A stretch of 38,498 bases of DNA from Streptomyces lushanensis (lineage in GTDB: Bacteria; Actinomycetota; Actinomycetes; Streptomycetales; Streptomycetaceae): the NCBI RefSeq assembly GCF_001700515.1, contig NZ_MAUD01000104.1, positions 1 through 38,498 on the forward strand, in the 5' to 3' direction. The position numbers were made by a program, and so were the translations under genes. Within the stretch, counting starts at the first letter, position 1, and every line of letters begins with the position of its first letter. Of this stretch, positions 22,741 to 32,448 are shown one piece after another. Under the pieces are notes generated by a model that was not told the origin of the DNA, made no database searches, and saw nothing but the letters and a program-made list of their open reading frames with translations.

Positions 22741-22778
22741 GACGGGCGGCGCACCTCCCGAGAGGTACGCCGCCCGTC
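22741..22778 (-). terminator. Distal terminator hairpin of ppa
   Basis: GACGGGCGGCG pairs with CGCCGCCCGTC (11 bp); after one C/A mismatch, ACCTC pairs with GAGGT around a CCGA loop. A very stable 38-base hairpin downstream of ppa. Confidence 0.7.
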
Positions 22779-22781
22779 GTG

Positions 22782-22805
22782 GTGACCGGCCGTCCGGCCG
22801 GTCAC
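22782..22805 (-). terminator. Proximal terminator hairpin of ppa
   Basis: GTGACCGGCC, loop GTCC, GGCCGGTCAC: a perfect 10-bp stem 19 bases after the ppa stop, immediately followed by the second hairpin. Confidence 0.7.
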
Positions 22806-22824
22806 ACGGAGAAGGAGTGCGCGC

Positions 22825-23319
22825 TCAGTGCGCGCCGCCCTGCGCCTCAAGTCGCTTGTACGAGGCCTCGATCTCGGCCTCGGCCTCGGCGCGGCCGACC
22901 CACTCGGCACCCTCGACCGACTTGCCGGGCTCCAGGTCCTTGTAGACCTCGAAGAAGTGCTGGATCTCCAGGCGGTCGAACTCCGAGACATGGTGGATGT
23001 CCCGCAGGTGCTCCACGCGCGGGTCCGAGGCCGGGACGCAGAGCAGCTTGTCGTCCCCGCCGGCCTCGTCCGTCATCCGGAACATACCGATGGCACGGCA
23101 CTTGATGAGGCAGCCCGGGAAGGTCGGCTCGTCCAGGATGACCAGCGCGTCCAGCGGGTCGCCGTCCTCACCGAGGGTGTTCTCCACGAAGCCGTAGTCG
23201 GCCGGGTAGCTGGTCGAGGTGAAGAGACGACGGTCAAGGCGGATCCGACCGGTCTCGTGATCCACCTCGTACTTGTTCCGCGAACCCTTAGGGATCTCGA
23301 TGGTGACGTCGAACTCCAC
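22825..23319 (-). CDS. ppa: Inorganic pyrophosphatase (family I)
   Basis: The 164-residue protein begins [20 protein letters not shown]. It has the family I signature: YPADYGF (38-44), [10 protein letters not shown] with metal-binding aspartates 52, 54 and 57, and [13 protein letters not shown] (Asp84, Asp89), then VYKDLEPGK and the [13 protein letters not shown] end. It hydrolyses PPi to phosphate with Mg2+ and drives biosynthetic reactions. GTG 23319 follows GGAGGAG at seven bases; an ATG at 23331-23333 in the same frame overlaps that site and is rejected. It is divergent from dacB over about 175 bases and is followed by two tandem hairpins. Confidence 0.96.
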   Translation of the reverse strand: MEFDVTIEIPKGSRNKYEVDHETGRIRLDRRLFTSTSYPADYGFVENTLGEDGDPLDALVILDEPTFPGCLIKCRAIGMFRMTDEAGGDDKLLCVPASDPRVEHLRDIHHVSEFDRLEIQHFFEVYKDLEPGKSVEGAEWVGRAEAEAEIEASYKRLEAQGGAH

Positions 23320-23495
23320 GGGTGGCTCCTCCATGATCAACACATATGTCCGGTGATACTGCGTCTTCGCGGAGGAGGACCCCCCGGACCGGCGGTCTGA
23401 AGGCCGCTTCTGGCCGGGGTGCCATGCTCGTGGCAAGGCGCAGTGATTAAGTGTCCCCCACGCAGCAGTGTGATCGCGAAAGGGGCTGGTCAGCC

Positions 23496-24944
23496 GTGCT
23501 TGAGCCGAAAGTGTGGCAGCTCACGGCAGGTTCCGTGGCGGCCGGTCTGGCGCTCGCGGCGGTCGCGGTGGCCGTGGCCGGCCCCTGGGACTCCGGTCAG
23601 CGTAAGGCCGAGCGGGAGTGGGCCGCCGCCCAGGGCCGTACGGGTGGCACACATCACGACCCGAGCGCCCCCCGTACACCCTCTCCCGCCCCCAGCGCTC
23701 CGGACGTGCTCTCCGTGCTCACCACCCGGAGCGCGGAGCCGGCGGCGGAGACGGCGGAGCTGGCGGCGGGACTGCGGAAGTCGCTCGGCCCGCTGCTGGA
23801 CGACAAAGCCCTCGGCGGACTCCGTACGGCCTCGGTCGTGGACGCCGCCACCGGCAAGCCGCTGTACGGGAAGGCCGCGGACACCCCGATGACCCCGGCC
23901 TCCACCGTCAAGATCGCCACGACGGTCGCCGCGCTCTCCGCGCTCGGTCCCGACCACCGCATCGCCACCACGGTGACCGCCACCCGGGACGGCAGGACGC
24001 TCACCCTCGTCGGCGGCGGGGACGCCACGCTCGGCCGCGAGGGACTGCGCGCCCTGGCCGAGGACACCACGCGGGTGCTGCGCGACCGCGGCGTCACCAA
24101 GGTCACGCTGCACTACGACGCCTCTCTCTACTCGGGTCCCCGGGCCCATCCCATCGGCCCCAACGACAACATCGCGCCCGTCGACGCGCTGATGGCCGGG
24201 CAGGGCCGGCTCGACAGGTCCACCCGTGGACCCGCGCCGCGCAGCGGGGACCCGGCGGGCGACGCCGCCGACCTCTTCGCCGAGCTGCTGCGCGAGGCGG
24301 GTGTCCGTACCACCGCGCCCCCCACCGCGGCAAAATCCGCCAAGCCCGCCAAGCCCGGCGGGTCCGCCGGATCCGACGCGTCCGCCAGGAGCGCCGAGGT
24401 CGTCGCCAGGACCTACTCCCGGCCGCTCTCCGCCCTGGTCGAACGCACACTGACCGAGAGCGACAACGACGTCGCGGAGTCCCTGGCCCGCCAGACCGCG
24501 CTCGCCACGGGCCGCCCGGCGAGCTTCGCGGGTGCCGAACAGGCCGTCCGCGCCCAGCTCGGCAAGCTCGAAGTGCCTCTCGACGGCGCCCGTTTCGCCG
24601 ACGGCAGCGGTCTGAACCGCAAGGACCGGGCCAGTGCGGCGCTGCTCACGTCCCTGCTGGCACGCGCGGCGGACCCGGACCATCCCGAGCTGCGTCCCGT
24701 TCTCACCGGGCTGCCCGTCGCCCGGTTCAGCGGCACTCTCCGGGACCGGTACCAGGACGCGGCGCCCGCGGCCGGACTGGTCCGGGCCAAGACCGGCACG
24801 CTCACCGGTGTGAACACCCTGGCGGGCACGGCCGTCGACTCCCGGGGCCGGCTGCTGGCCTTCGCGTTCATGGCGGGCTCCACCCCCTCGCCCGACGGGG
24901 CGCAGGCGGTCCTGGACCGGCTCTCCGCGTCCCTGGTCCGCTGA
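23496..24944 (+). CDS. dacB: D-alanyl-D-alanine carboxypeptidase/endopeptidase (PBP4-type)
   Basis: A 482-residue S13 peptidase. An N-terminal membrane anchor or signal ([21 protein letters not shown], about 9-29) is followed by a Pro/Ser/Thr linker and the penicillin-binding fold. Active-site motifs are ASTVK (SxxK, Ser136-Lys139), SDND (SxN) and KTGTL (KTG). A Lys/Ala/Pro/Ser-rich insert lies in the middle ([16 protein letters not shown]). It trims or cleaves peptidoglycan stem peptides outside the membrane. GTG 23496 has AAAGGGG about ten bases upstream; a GTG at 23451 in frame lacks a site and would put a Cys- and charge-rich piece before the signal. Divergent from ppa. Confidence 0.93.
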   Translation: MLEPKVWQLTAGSVAAGLALAAVAVAVAGPWDSGQRKAEREWAAAQGRTGGTHHDPSAPRTPSPAPSAPDVLSVLTTRSAEPAAETAELAAGLRKSLGPLLDDKALGGLRTASVVDAATGKPLYGKAADTPMTPASTVKIATTVAALSALGPDHRIATTVTATRDGRTLTLVGGGDATLGREGLRALAEDTTRVLRDRGVTKVTLHYDASLYSGPRAHPIGPNDNIAPVDALMAGQGRLDRSTRGPAPRSGDPAGDAADLFAELLREAGVRTTAPPTAAKSAKPAKPGGSAGSDASARSAEVVARTYSRPLSALVERTLTESDNDVAESLARQTALATGRPASFAGAEQAVRAQLGKLEVPLDGARFADGSGLNRKDRASAALLTSLLARAADPDHPELRPVLTGLPVARFSGTLRDRYQDAAPAAGLVRAKTGTLTGVNTLAGTAVDSRGRLLAFAFMAGSTPSPDGAQAVLDRLSASLVR

Positions 24945-25032
24945 GCCCGGCCCGGCCCGAGCCCGGACGTCTCCCGGGCCAGGTCGGCCCGAGCCGGGCC
25001 GAGCCGGGTCGGCCCGAGCCCGCTCGTCTCCA

Positions 25033-25064
25033 GGTCCGGTCGGGCCCGGTCCGGTCGGGCCCGG
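25033..25064 (+). repeat. 15-bp perfect tandem duplication
   Basis: GGTCCGGTCGGGCCC occurs twice end to end, with GG continuing. It sits in a 285-base low-complexity gap (24945-25229) of GGCCCGAGCC-like units. No gene is seen there; the palindromic units could fold and end dacB transcription. Confidence 0.6.
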
Positions 25065-25229
25065 CCCCGGGAAGGCCCTCCGACGGCCCAATCGGCTTCC
25101 CGGCCCCGGTCCCGGCCGGTCTTCGGGCCTGGTTACGGGGCGCCCGCGATCCCGTGGGGGACCGCAAGAGGGAAGATCCGGGCCACGGACACCTCACCGC
25201 TCCGCGGGCCGAGCACGTACGGTTGACGC

Positions 25230-26360
25230 ATGACGAGCATCGGTGGTGCCGAGATGGTCGACTGGAATCTCGCGGTGGCGACCGCGACCCGCCTGGTACG
25301 GCCGGGGCCCGAGGTGACCCGGGACGAGGCGCGCGAGATCGTCGCCGAGCTGCGCAGGCATGCCAAGGCCTCGGAGGAGCACGTCCGCGGGTACACACGG
25401 ATGATCCCCGACGGCCACGAGCCCCCGGACACCCCCGTCCTGGTGGTCGACCGGGCCGGCTGGGTGAAGGCGAACGTCGCGGGATTCCGCGAGCTGCTCA
25501 AGCCCTTGTTCGACAAGATGCTGGAGCGTCGCGCCGCCACTCCCGGCGGCGCCGTGCTCGGCGCCGTCGGCGGCAAGGTGACCGGCGTCGAGCTGGGCAT
25601 GCTGCTGTCGTTCATGGCCTCCCGGGTGCTCGGCCAGTACGAGACGTTCGCGCCCGCCACCCGCGATCTTCCGGCCGGTGAGCACAGCGCGGGACGCCTT
25701 CTGCTCGTCGCCCCGAACATCGTCCATGTCGAGCGTGAACTGGACGTCGATCCGCACGACTTCAGGCTCTGGGTGGCGCTCCACGAGGAGACGCACCGTA
25801 CGCAGTTCACCGGTGTGCCCTGGCTGCGGGACCATCTCCAGGGCGAGATCCAGTCCTTCCTGGAGGAGACCGAGGTCGACCCGATGACCGTGCTGGAGCG
25901 GCTGCGCGAGGCCGCCCAGTCGCTCGCGGGCGGCCGTCCCGAGGGCGAGGAGGACGAGCACGGCAGAAGCATCGTCGAACTGGTCCAGACGCCCGGCCAG
26001 CGCGAGATCCTCGGCAGGCTGACCGCGGTGATGTCCCTGCTCGAAGGGCACGCCGACTATGTGATGGACGGCGTCGGCCCCGAGGTCGTGGCCTCCGTCG
26101 CCGAGATCCGTGAGAAGTTCCAGCAGCGCAGGGCGCGGGGCGCCGGCCGGCTCGACCAGGCGCTGCGCAAGCTGCTCGGCCTCGACGCCAAGCTGCGCCA
26201 GTACCGCGACGGCGAACGGTTCGTACGGTCCGTCGTGGAGGAGGTCGGCATGGCCGGCTTCAACCGGGTCTGGACCTCGCCCAACACGCTCCCGACCAAG
26301 GCGGAGATCGCCACACCGGCGGACTGGATCGCGCGGGTGCACCGCAGGCCGGATTCATGA
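25230..26360 (+). CDS. Zinc-dependent metalloprotease-like protein (DUF2342, F420-associated family)
   Basis: The 376-residue protein belongs to the actinobacterial family annotated as zinc-dependent metalloprotease or coenzyme F420 biosynthesis-associated protein. It has AGWVKANVAGFRELLKPLF (76-94), a GAVLGAVGGKVTGVELGMLL segment and LLVAPNIVHVERELDVDP. The gluzincin-type HEETH (185-189) follows in WVALHEETHR, and a downstream EGHADYVMDGV probably supplies the third ligand. Phylogenetic co-occurrence with F420 is the only basis for the family name; the substrate is unknown. ATG 25230 follows CGGTTGACGC, with no strong Shine-Dalgarno. It lies upstream of tilS in the order normal for Streptomyces. 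Confidence 0.9.
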   Translation: MTSIGGAEMVDWNLAVATATRLVRPGPEVTRDEAREIVAELRRHAKASEEHVRGYTRMIPDGHEPPDTPVLVVDRAGWVKANVAGFRELLKPLFDKMLERRAATPGGAVLGAVGGKVTGVELGMLLSFMASRVLGQYETFAPATRDLPAGEHSAGRLLLVAPNIVHVERELDVDPHDFRLWVALHEETHRTQFTGVPWLRDHLQGEIQSFLEETEVDPMTVLERLREAAQSLAGGRPEGEEDEHGRSIVELVQTPGQREILGRLTAVMSLLEGHADYVMDGVGPEVVASVAEIREKFQQRRARGAGRLDQALRKLLGLDAKLRQYRDGERFVRSVVEEVGMAGFNRVWTSPNTLPTKAEIATPADWIARVHRRPDS

Positions 26361-26378
26361 GCCCGATCCGGCGTGCGG

Positions 26379-26400
26379 CGGAAGCCCGATCCGGCTTCCG
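26379..26400 (+). terminator. Hairpin after the Zn-protease gene
   Basis: CGGAAGCC, loop CGATCC, GGCTTCCG: an 8-bp stem 19 bases past the stop codon. Confidence 0.45.
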
Positions 26401-26570
26401 GCAGAAGTACGCCGCATGTATCACCCATCCGAGGGACCGTGAGTGAGGGATAGGCGTGCAATGCTCGGGTAATGGCTCGGTTCTGTCACCATCGACGCAC
26501 TCTGAGTGACGCTCTCCGTCCGTACACCGACCGAGGCACCCCCCAAATAACATCACGAAGGGCACCGGAC

Positions 26571-27611
26571 ATGGGTCCCCATCCTGCGGTCGCGGCGATA
26601 CGCCTGGCGGTCCGCCGCGTACTCCACGACGTCCTGACCGATCGCGCGGAAAATCCCCCGACCGTCCCCCCCTCCGCCGCCACGCCCGCCGCCCGCAGGC
26701 GGCCACTCGTGCTGGTCGCCTGCTCCGGCGGCGCCGACTCCATGGCGCTCGCGTCCGCGCTCGCCTTCGAGGCCCCCAAGCTCTCCGTACGGGCCGGTGC
26801 CGTCACCGTCGACCACGGTCTCCAGGCCGGCTCCGATCTGCGGGCCGCCGAGGTCGTGGCCCGGCTCAGCGCCATGCGGCTCGATCCCGTCGAGTCCGTC
26901 GCCGTGACCGTGGGCCGCGAGGGCGGGCCCGAGGCCGCCGCGCGCGACGCGCGCTACGCCGCCCTCGACGCCGCGGCCGAGCGCCACGGCGCCGCCGCCG
27001 TCCTGCTCGGCCACACCCGCGACGACCAGGCGGAGACCGTGCTGCTGGGCCTCGCCCGCGGCTCGGGCACCCGCTCCCTGTCCGGCATGGCGGCCGTCTC
27101 CGGGACGGCCGGCCGCTACCGGCGCCCCTTCCTCCAGCTCGACCGCCAGACCGCCCGCAAGGCCTGTCTGGTCCAGTCGATCCCGGTCTGGGACGACCCG
27201 CACAACAGCGATCCCGCGTACACCCGCTCACGGCTGCGCCACGAGGGCCTGCCCGCGCTGGAGAAATGTCTCGGCAAGGGTGTCGTGGAGGCCCTGGCCC
27301 GTACGGCGCAGCTCTCCCGCGACGACGCCGACGCGCTCGACGCCTGGGCCGCCGACGCGGACCGCGCCGTACGGGACGCGTCCGGGCTGCTGGATTGCGC
27401 CAAGTTGTACGCGCTCCCGCCCGCCGTCCGCCGCCGTGTGCTGCGCCGGGCGGTCATCGCCGCGGGCGCCCCCGCCGGATCGCTGTTCGCCCGTCACATC
27501 GAAGAGGTCGACCGCCTGATCACGGGCTGGCGCGGCCAGGGAGCCATCAACCTGCCCGGCCGCGTGGAGGCCAGGAGACAGGGTGGCAGACTGGTCGTCC
27601 GGCAGGGCTGA
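26571..27611 (+). CDS. tilS: tRNA(Ile) lysidine synthase
   Basis: The 346-residue N-type PP-loop ATPase has the P-loop SGGADS (52-57), [29 protein letters not shown] and the RRPFLQLDR / [19 protein letters not shown] segments specific to TilS. It converts C34 of tRNA(Ile2) to lysidine, changing AUG decoding to AUA. ATG 26571 lies after GAAGGG at eight bases; the frame upstream to 26472 has no site. Like other actinobacterial TilS it has the core and the substrate-binding NTD but a short C-terminus. hpt follows at about 75 bases, as usual, probably in one operon. Confidence 0.95.
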   Translation: MGPHPAVAAIRLAVRRVLHDVLTDRAENPPTVPPSAATPAARRRPLVLVACSGGADSMALASALAFEAPKLSVRAGAVTVDHGLQAGSDLRAAEVVARLSAMRLDPVESVAVTVGREGGPEAAARDARYAALDAAAERHGAAAVLLGHTRDDQAETVLLGLARGSGTRSLSGMAAVSGTAGRYRRPFLQLDRQTARKACLVQSIPVWDDPHNSDPAYTRSRLRHEGLPALEKCLGKGVVEALARTAQLSRDDADALDAWAADADRAVRDASGLLDCAKLYALPPAVRRRVLRRAVIAAGAPAGSLFARHIEEVDRLITGWRGQGAINLPGRVEARRQGGRLVVRQG

Positions 27612-27685
27612 AGCGCGGAAGCACTACGGCTGTGTCTCCCGGGGCGCGAGTCCCGGACCCCCGGCCGACAACGAAAGTGATACGG

Positions 27686-28240
27686 GTGGACGACAAGGAC
27701 ATGGGCAACGACCTCCAGTCGGTGCTCATCACCAAGCAAGAGATCGACGCGAAGCTGGCCGAACTGGCCGCGAAGATCGACGCGGAGTACGCAGGCAAGG
27801 ATCTGCTTCTCGTCGGGGTCCTCAAGGGCGCCGTGATGGTCATGGCGGATCTGGCACGCGCCCTGTCCACCCCTGTGACGATGGACTGGATGGCCGTCTC
27901 CTCGTACGGAGCCGGCACCCAGTCCTCCGGTGTGGTCCGGATCCTCAAGGACCTCGACACCGACATCAAGGGCAAGCACGTCCTGATCGTCGAGGACATC
28001 ATCGACTCGGGTCTGACGCTGTCGTGGCTGCTCTCCAACCTCGGTTCGCGGGAGCCCGCGTCGCTGGAGGTGTGCACCCTGCTGCGCAAGCCGGATGCCG
28101 CGAAGGTCGCGATCGATGTGAAATGGATCGGCTTCGACATTCCCAATGAGTTTGTCGTCGGATATGGCCTGGATTACTCGGAAAAGTACCGCAACATGCC
28201 TTTTGTCGGGACACTCGCCCCGCATGTCTACGGCGGCTGA
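27686..28240 (+). CDS. hpt: Hypoxanthine(-guanine) phosphoribosyltransferase
   Basis: A 184-residue type I phosphoribosyltransferase. The PRPP-binding loop is [13 protein letters not shown] (99-111, acidic Glu103-Asp104). The flexible loop [11 protein letters not shown] (72-82) and the base-binding [18 protein letters not shown] are typical of Hpt. It salvages hypoxanthine and guanine with PRPP to IMP and GMP. The start is uncertain: GTG 27686 gives the usual VDDKDMG opening, and GTG 27677 (VIRVDDKD) is also possible; neither has a strong site. It sits between tilS and ftsH, as in most actinobacteria. A 16-bp palindrome (28270-28285) follows. Confidence 0.95.
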   Translation: MDDKDMGNDLQSVLITKQEIDAKLAELAAKIDAEYAGKDLLLVGVLKGAVMVMADLARALSTPVTMDWMAVSSYGAGTQSSGVVRILKDLDTDIKGKHVLIVEDIIDSGLTLSWLLSNLGSREPASLEVCTLLRKPDAAKVAIDVKWIGFDIPNEFVVGYGLDYSEKYRNMPFVGTLAPHVYGG

Positions 28241-28269
28241 GGGTTGTCCGACAGGGCCTAGGGTCTTTC

Positions 28270-28285
28270 GGATCGGGCCCGATCC
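28270..28285. terminator. 16-bp palindrome between hpt and ftsH
   Basis: GGATCGGGCCCGATCC is a perfect palindrome 30 bases after hpt. It may be a terminator core or a protein site. The rest of the 252-base gap up to ftsH is its leader, with an AGGAGGG-like stretch at 28462 too far from the start to be its Shine-Dalgarno. Confidence 0.35.
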
Positions 28286-28492
28286 CGTTCGGATCCCGTC
28301 CGGCGCGGAAAGGCTCCGCGGCCGCCGGGAACCCCAGCGCATCTCGCGCCGTTGGAGCATGGGAAGACGGGTTTGTCAGCCGTCCCGTGCCATCGCGGGC
28401 CACAATGCTGGGGTACCGTCCGAAGAACAGTCTTTTCTCACAGCAGCATTTACCTACGGGCAGGAGGGACGGGGCGACTTCGCTCCGTATGG

Positions 28493-30520
28493 ATGGACGT
28501 GAAGCGATACTTCCGTGGGCCGGTCATGTGGATCGTGCTGGCCGTCCTCGCCGTGGTCGTGTTGATGCAGGTCGTCGGCTCGTCGGGCGGCTACAAGACG
28601 GTGGACACCGGTGAGGTTGTCCAGGCGATCGACAAGAACCAGGCCGAGCAGGTCAAACTGACCACCGGCGACGAACAGATCATCAAGGTCGACCTCAAGA
28701 ACGGTGTGAAGGTCAAGGGCAGCGACAAGATCCAGGCCAGCTATATCGGCAGCCAGGGATCCGCGCTGGCGGGCACTCTTCAGACCAAGTTCCAGAACGG
28801 CGACATCAGCAAGGGCTACACGGTCTCGCCCTCGAAGCAGAGCCCGTTCGTCTCGGTGCTGCTGTCTCTGCTGCCCTTCGTCCTGATCGTCGTGGTCTTC
28901 CTGTTCCTGATGAATCAGATGCAGGGCGGCGGCTCCCGGGTCATGCAGTTCGGGAAGTCCAAGGCCAAGCTCATCACCAAGGACACCCCGAAGACGACCT
29001 TCGCCGATGTGGCGGGATCCGACGAGGCGGTCGAGGAGCTCCACGAGATCAAGGAGTTCCTCCAGGAGCCGGCGAAGTTCCAGGCGGTCGGCGCCAAGAT
29101 CCCGAAGGGCGTGCTGCTCTACGGCCCGCCCGGTACGGGCAAGACGCTGCTCGCCCGCGCTGTCGCGGGTGAGGCCGGTGTGCCGTTCTACTCGATCTCC
29201 GGCTCCGACTTCGTCGAGATGTTCGTCGGTGTCGGTGCCTCCCGGGTGCGCGACCTCTTCGAGCAGGCCAAGGCGAACGCTCCGGCGATCGTCTTCGTGG
29301 ACGAGATCGACGCCGTCGGCCGGCACCGCGGCGCGGGTCTGGGCGGCGGACACGACGAGCGCGAGCAGACTCTGAATCAGCTCCTTGTGGAGATGGACGG
29401 CTTCGACGTGAAGGGCGGCGTCATCCTGATCGCCGCCACGAACCGGCCCGACATCCTCGACCCGGCGCTGCTGCGTCCCGGCCGCTTCGACCGGCAGATC
29501 GCCGTCGACCGTCCGGACATGCAGGGCCGGCTGGAGATCCTCAAGGTCCATCAGAAGGGCAAGCCGGTCGCACCGGACGTCGATCTGGGCGCGGTCGCCC
29601 GTCGTACGCCCGGCTTCACCGGCGCGGATCTGGCGAACGTGCTGAACGAAGCGGCGCTCCTGACGGCGCGCAGCGACAAGAAGCTGGTCGACAACCACGC
29701 TCTGGACGAGGCGATCGACCGCGTCGTGGCGGGCCCGCAGAAGCGGACCCGGATCATGTCCGAGAAGGAGAAGAAGATCACCGCGTACCACGAGGGCGGA
29801 CACGCCCTGGTCGCCGCGGCGTCTCCGAACTCCGACCCGGTGCACAAGATCACGATCCTGTCCCGAGGACGGGCCCTGGGCTACACCATGGTCCTGCCCG
29901 ACGAGGACAAGTACTCGACCACGCGCAACGAGATGCTCGACCAGCTCGCCTACATGCTGGGCGGGCGGGCGGCCGAGGAGCTGGTCTTCCACGACCCGAC
30001 CACCGGCGCGGCCAACGACATCGAGAAGGCCACCGCCACGGCACGTGCGATGGTCACGCAGTACGGCATGACCGAGCGGCTCGGCGCGATCAAGTTCGGC
30101 GGCGACAACACGGAGCCGTTCCTCGGCCGGGAGATGGCGCATCAGCGCGACTACTCGGAAGAGGTCGCGGCACTGGTCGACGAAGAGGTCAAGAAGCTCA
30201 TCGAGACCGCGCACAACGAGGCCTGGGAGATCCTCGTCGAGAACCGTGACGTTCTCGACAATCTGGTTCTGGCGCTCCTGGAGAAGGAGACACTCAACAA
30301 GGACCAGATCGCCGAGGTCTTCGCGACCGTCGTGAAGCGCCCGTCCCGCCCGGCCTGGACCGGCTCCTCGCGTCGTACGCCTTCGACGCGTCCGCCGGTG
30401 CTCTCGCCGAAGGAGCTGGCGCTGACCAACGGCGCGGCCGGTGCGAACGGCGGAATGCCCGCCGGGACCAATGGCGACACCTCCACCGAGGCCCTCCCCG
30501 AGGAGCGCCCGGAGAGCTGA
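28493..30520 (+). CDS. ftsH: ATP-dependent zinc metalloprotease FtsH
   Basis: The 675-residue membrane AAA+ protease has two membrane helices (about 10-28 and 119-140) flanking an external domain. The AAA module has Walker A GPPGTGKT (211-218), Walker B VFVDE (267-271), the second region of homology at 315-336 (ATNRPD...[10 protein letters not shown]), and the M41 protease motif HEGGH (433-437). It degrades membrane and short-lived cytoplasmic proteins as a hexamer. The C-terminal 50 residues ([20 protein letters not shown], then Gly/Asn-rich) are disordered, as in other Streptomyces FtsH. ATG 28493 gives MDVKRYFRG, the conserved start; GTG 28499 (VKRYFRG) is an alternative and no strong site helps. 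It follows hpt and precedes folE. Confidence 0.96.
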   Translation: MDVKRYFRGPVMWIVLAVLAVVVLMQVVGSSGGYKTVDTGEVVQAIDKNQAEQVKLTTGDEQIIKVDLKNGVKVKGSDKIQASYIGSQGSALAGTLQTKFQNGDISKGYTVSPSKQSPFVSVLLSLLPFVLIVVVFLFLMNQMQGGGSRVMQFGKSKAKLITKDTPKTTFADVAGSDEAVEELHEIKEFLQEPAKFQAVGAKIPKGVLLYGPPGTGKTLLARAVAGEAGVPFYSISGSDFVEMFVGVGASRVRDLFEQAKANAPAIVFVDEIDAVGRHRGAGLGGGHDEREQTLNQLLVEMDGFDVKGGVILIAATNRPDILDPALLRPGRFDRQIAVDRPDMQGRLEILKVHQKGKPVAPDVDLGAVARRTPGFTGADLANVLNEAALLTARSDKKLVDNHALDEAIDRVVAGPQKRTRIMSEKEKKITAYHEGGHALVAAASPNSDPVHKITILSRGRALGYTMVLPDEDKYSTTRNEMLDQLAYMLGGRAAEELVFHDPTTGAANDIEKATATARAMVTQYGMTERLGAIKFGGDNTEPFLGREMAHQRDYSEEVAALVDEEVKKLIETAHNEAWEILVENRDVLDNLVLALLEKETLNKDQIAEVFATVVKRPSRPAWTGSSRRTPSTRPPVLSPKELALTNGAAGANGGMPAGTNGDTSTEALPEERPES

Positions 30521-30549
30521 TCCCGGACCTCTCGTACGGCCCGGAATGG

Positions 30550-30590
30550 ATGCCGCGCCTCCCAGGTTTTAGCCTGTGGGAGCGCGGCAT
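30550..30590 (+). terminator. Inverted repeat between ftsH and folE
   Basis: ATGCCGCG / CGCGGCAT (8 bp), a single bulged C, then CTCCCA / TGGGAG (6 bp), around a 12-base loop. A short T-rich TTCTTAT follows, so this looks like an intrinsic terminator. It is 30 bases after ftsH and 44 before folE. Confidence 0.6.
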
Positions 30591-30633
30591 TCTTATGCCC
30601 GCCCACCAAGGACGGCACAGGAACGAGGCACAC

Positions 30634-31239
30634 ATGACCGACCCGGTGACGCTGGAGGGCGCGAGCCCCGTCCGCGAATTCGACGAGAAGCGGGCCGAGA
30701 ATGCGGTGCGTGAGCTGCTGATCGCGGTCGGGGAGGACCCGGACCGCGAGGGTCTGCGCGCGACCCCGGGCCGGGTGGCACGGGCGTACAGGGAGATATT
30801 CGCGGGACTGTGGCAGACGCCCGAGGATGTGCTGACGACGACGTTCGATCTCGGCCATGACGAGATGGTGCTCGTGAAGGACATCGAGGTGATGTCCTCA
30901 TGCGAACATCACCTTGTCCCGTTCGTGGGTGTCGCCCATGTCGGCTACATCCCTTCGGCGGACGGGAAGATCACCGGTCTGTCGAAGCTGGCCCGGCTGG
31001 TGGATGTCTATGCCCGTCGGCCGCAGGTCCAGGAGCGGCTGACGACCCAGATCGCCGACTCGCTGATGGAGATCCTGGATCCGCGGGGGGTGATCGTGGT
31101 CATCGAGTGCGAGCACATGTGCATGACCATGCGCGGAGTGCGCAAGCCCGGCGCGAAGACGATCACTTCGGCGGTCCGTGGCCAGTTGCGCGTGCCGGCG
31201 ACCAGGGCCGAGGCGATGAGTCTGATCATGGCCCGCTGA
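30634..31239 (+). CDS. folE: GTP cyclohydrolase I
   Basis: The 201-residue FolE has zinc ligands in SSCEHH (Cys90, His93) and EHMCM (Cys163), with catalytic His92 and His161, plus [20 protein letters not shown] and [11 protein letters not shown], the standard fingerprints. It converts GTP to 7,8-dihydroneopterin triphosphate, the first step of folate synthesis. ATG 30634 has GAGG five bases upstream. The frame open to 30550 is hairpin DNA and non-coding. It converges on the DUF3180-folK-folB-folP block 41 bases away, which supplies the later steps on the other strand. Confidence 0.96.
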   Translation: MTDPVTLEGASPVREFDEKRAENAVRELLIAVGEDPDREGLRATPGRVARAYREIFAGLWQTPEDVLTTTFDLGHDEMVLVKDIEVMSSCEHHLVPFVGVAHVGYIPSADGKITGLSKLARLVDVYARRPQVQERLTTQIADSLMEILDPRGVIVVIECEHMCMTMRGVRKPGAKTITSAVRGQLRVPATRAEAMSLIMAR

Positions 31240-31280
31240 CCGGCCCGGCCGGAGCCGACGGCCGGTGTGGTCCGGGCAGG

Positions 31281-31784
31281 TCAGACCGGGCCGACGGGCG
31301 CCGTGCCGTGTTTGTCGTGATCGTTGTCGTCCGGGCCCTCCGGGAGTTTGCAGACGCGCTCCAGGAAGAAGGCCGCGACGATCACCGCGAGGCCCGCCAG
31401 TACGGAGAAGCCGGCGTAGACGGCCTGGTCGCGGCGGGAGGGGATGTCCAGATGGCCGAGCAGATACACGCCCGTACCGCCGTAGATCCCGGAGACCAGG
31501 GCCGCCACCAGGGCGCTGGCCTGGCCGAAGACCACCGCGCGGGCCGCCATCAGAGGATCGACGCCCTTGGCGTCCGGGCGCCGCTCGCGCTGGGCGCGTA
31601 GCCGGGAGCGCAGGGAGAGCGCGGTCGCGGTGAGCACGACGGCGATCACGGCGAGGACGATGGGTGCCGCGAGCGGCACGCTCGGCAGGGTGCCGAACGA
31701 GTCCCAGAGGCGGGCCCCGGCCCAGGAGAGCACACCGGCCACCACGAACAGGCCGGCCAGGACGCCGATCCGCAACTGCTTCAC
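31281..31784 (-). CDS. DUF3180 membrane protein
   Basis: A 167-residue protein with four predicted membrane helices: VGVLAGLFVVAGVLSW (about 7-22), APIVLAVIAVVLTATAL (40-56), ASALVAALVSGIYGGTGVYLL (89-109) and VYAGFSVLAGLAVIVAAFFL (about 122-141). A charged linker (RSRLRAQRERRPDAKG) separates helix 2 from 3. The C-terminus is Asp/His-rich (GPDDNDHDKHG). DUF3180 genes habitually follow folK in Streptomyces; function unknown. Start GTG 31784, 49 bases after folK. Confidence 0.88.
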   Translation of the reverse strand: MKQLRIGVLAGLFVVAGVLSWAGARLWDSFGTLPSVPLAAPIVLAVIAVVLTATALSLRSRLRAQRERRPDAKGVDPLMAARAVVFGQASALVAALVSGIYGGTGVYLLGHLDIPSRRDQAVYAGFSVLAGLAVIVAAFFLERVCKLPEGPDDNDHDKHGTAPVGPV

Positions 31785-31833
31785 CGAGAGAGCCGCCCTT
31801 CGCCTTGCTGTACCGACCCGCTGAGCCTAACGA

Positions 31834-32448
31834 CTACTCGGGCAGGCGGAGTTCCAGATCGGTCCTGGGCCGCACTCCACCGCGGCCGACCGACGAGAGC
31901 AGTTCGGCGACCGCGCCATGGCCCGGCACCTGTGCCTCCGGCTCCACGTCGTGCCACGGGGCGAGGACGAAGGCCCGCTCATGGGCCCGGGGATGGGGAA
32001 GGGTGAGCAGCGGATCGTCCGAGACGACATCCGCGTACGCGAGGATGTCCACATCGATGGTGCGCGGGCCCCACCGCTCGTCGCGCACCCGGTCGAACGC
32101 CTCCTCGATGGCCTGGCCGCGCTCCAGCAGGGACGACGGCGGCAGTGTCGTCCTGATCACGACCACCGCGTTGAAGTACGTGGGCTGGGAGCCCGGTTCG
32201 ACGCCCCAGGGCTCGGTCTCGTACACCGGGGAGACCGCCTTGACCCGCAGTCCGGGGGTGTCCTCCAGCGCGTCGATGGCGCCCTGGAGCGTCTCCAGCC
32301 GGTTGCCGAGGTTGGAGCCGAGGGAGACCACGGCCCGTTTCGGATTGGAGAGCGTGGTGTCCGCCGCGTCCACCTGGGCGACCACGGAGGCGGGTACCGG
32401 CTGTACGGTCGGGTCGCTCTGCGGCCCGTCGGCTGAGAACAGGTTCAT
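31834..32448 (-). CDS. folK: HPPK, 2-amino-4-hydroxy-6-hydroxymethyldihydropteridine pyrophosphokinase
   Basis: The 204-residue protein has a 45-residue extension (MNLFSADGPQSDPTVQPVP and on) before the HPPK fold. The conserved motifs are SLGSNLGNRLETL, SPVYETEPWG, FDRVRDERWGPRTIDVDIL and LPHPRAHERAFVLAP, containing the ATP- and pterin-binding residues. It pyrophosphorylates the pterin substrate with ATP. ATG 32448 overlaps the folB stop as ATGA, so the two are coupled. The longer frame to 32559 is inside folB. Order DUF3180-folK-folB-NTF2-folP is on the minus strand. Confidence 0.94.
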   Translation of the reverse strand: MNLFSADGPQSDPTVQPVPASVVAQVDAADTTLSNPKRAVVSLGSNLGNRLETLQGAIDALEDTPGLRVKAVSPVYETEPWGVEPGSQPTYFNAVVVIRTTLPPSSLLERGQAIEEAFDRVRDERWGPRTIDVDILAYADVVSDDPLLTLPHPRAHERAFVLAPWHDVEPEAQVPGHGAVAELLSSVGRGGVRPRTDLELRLPE

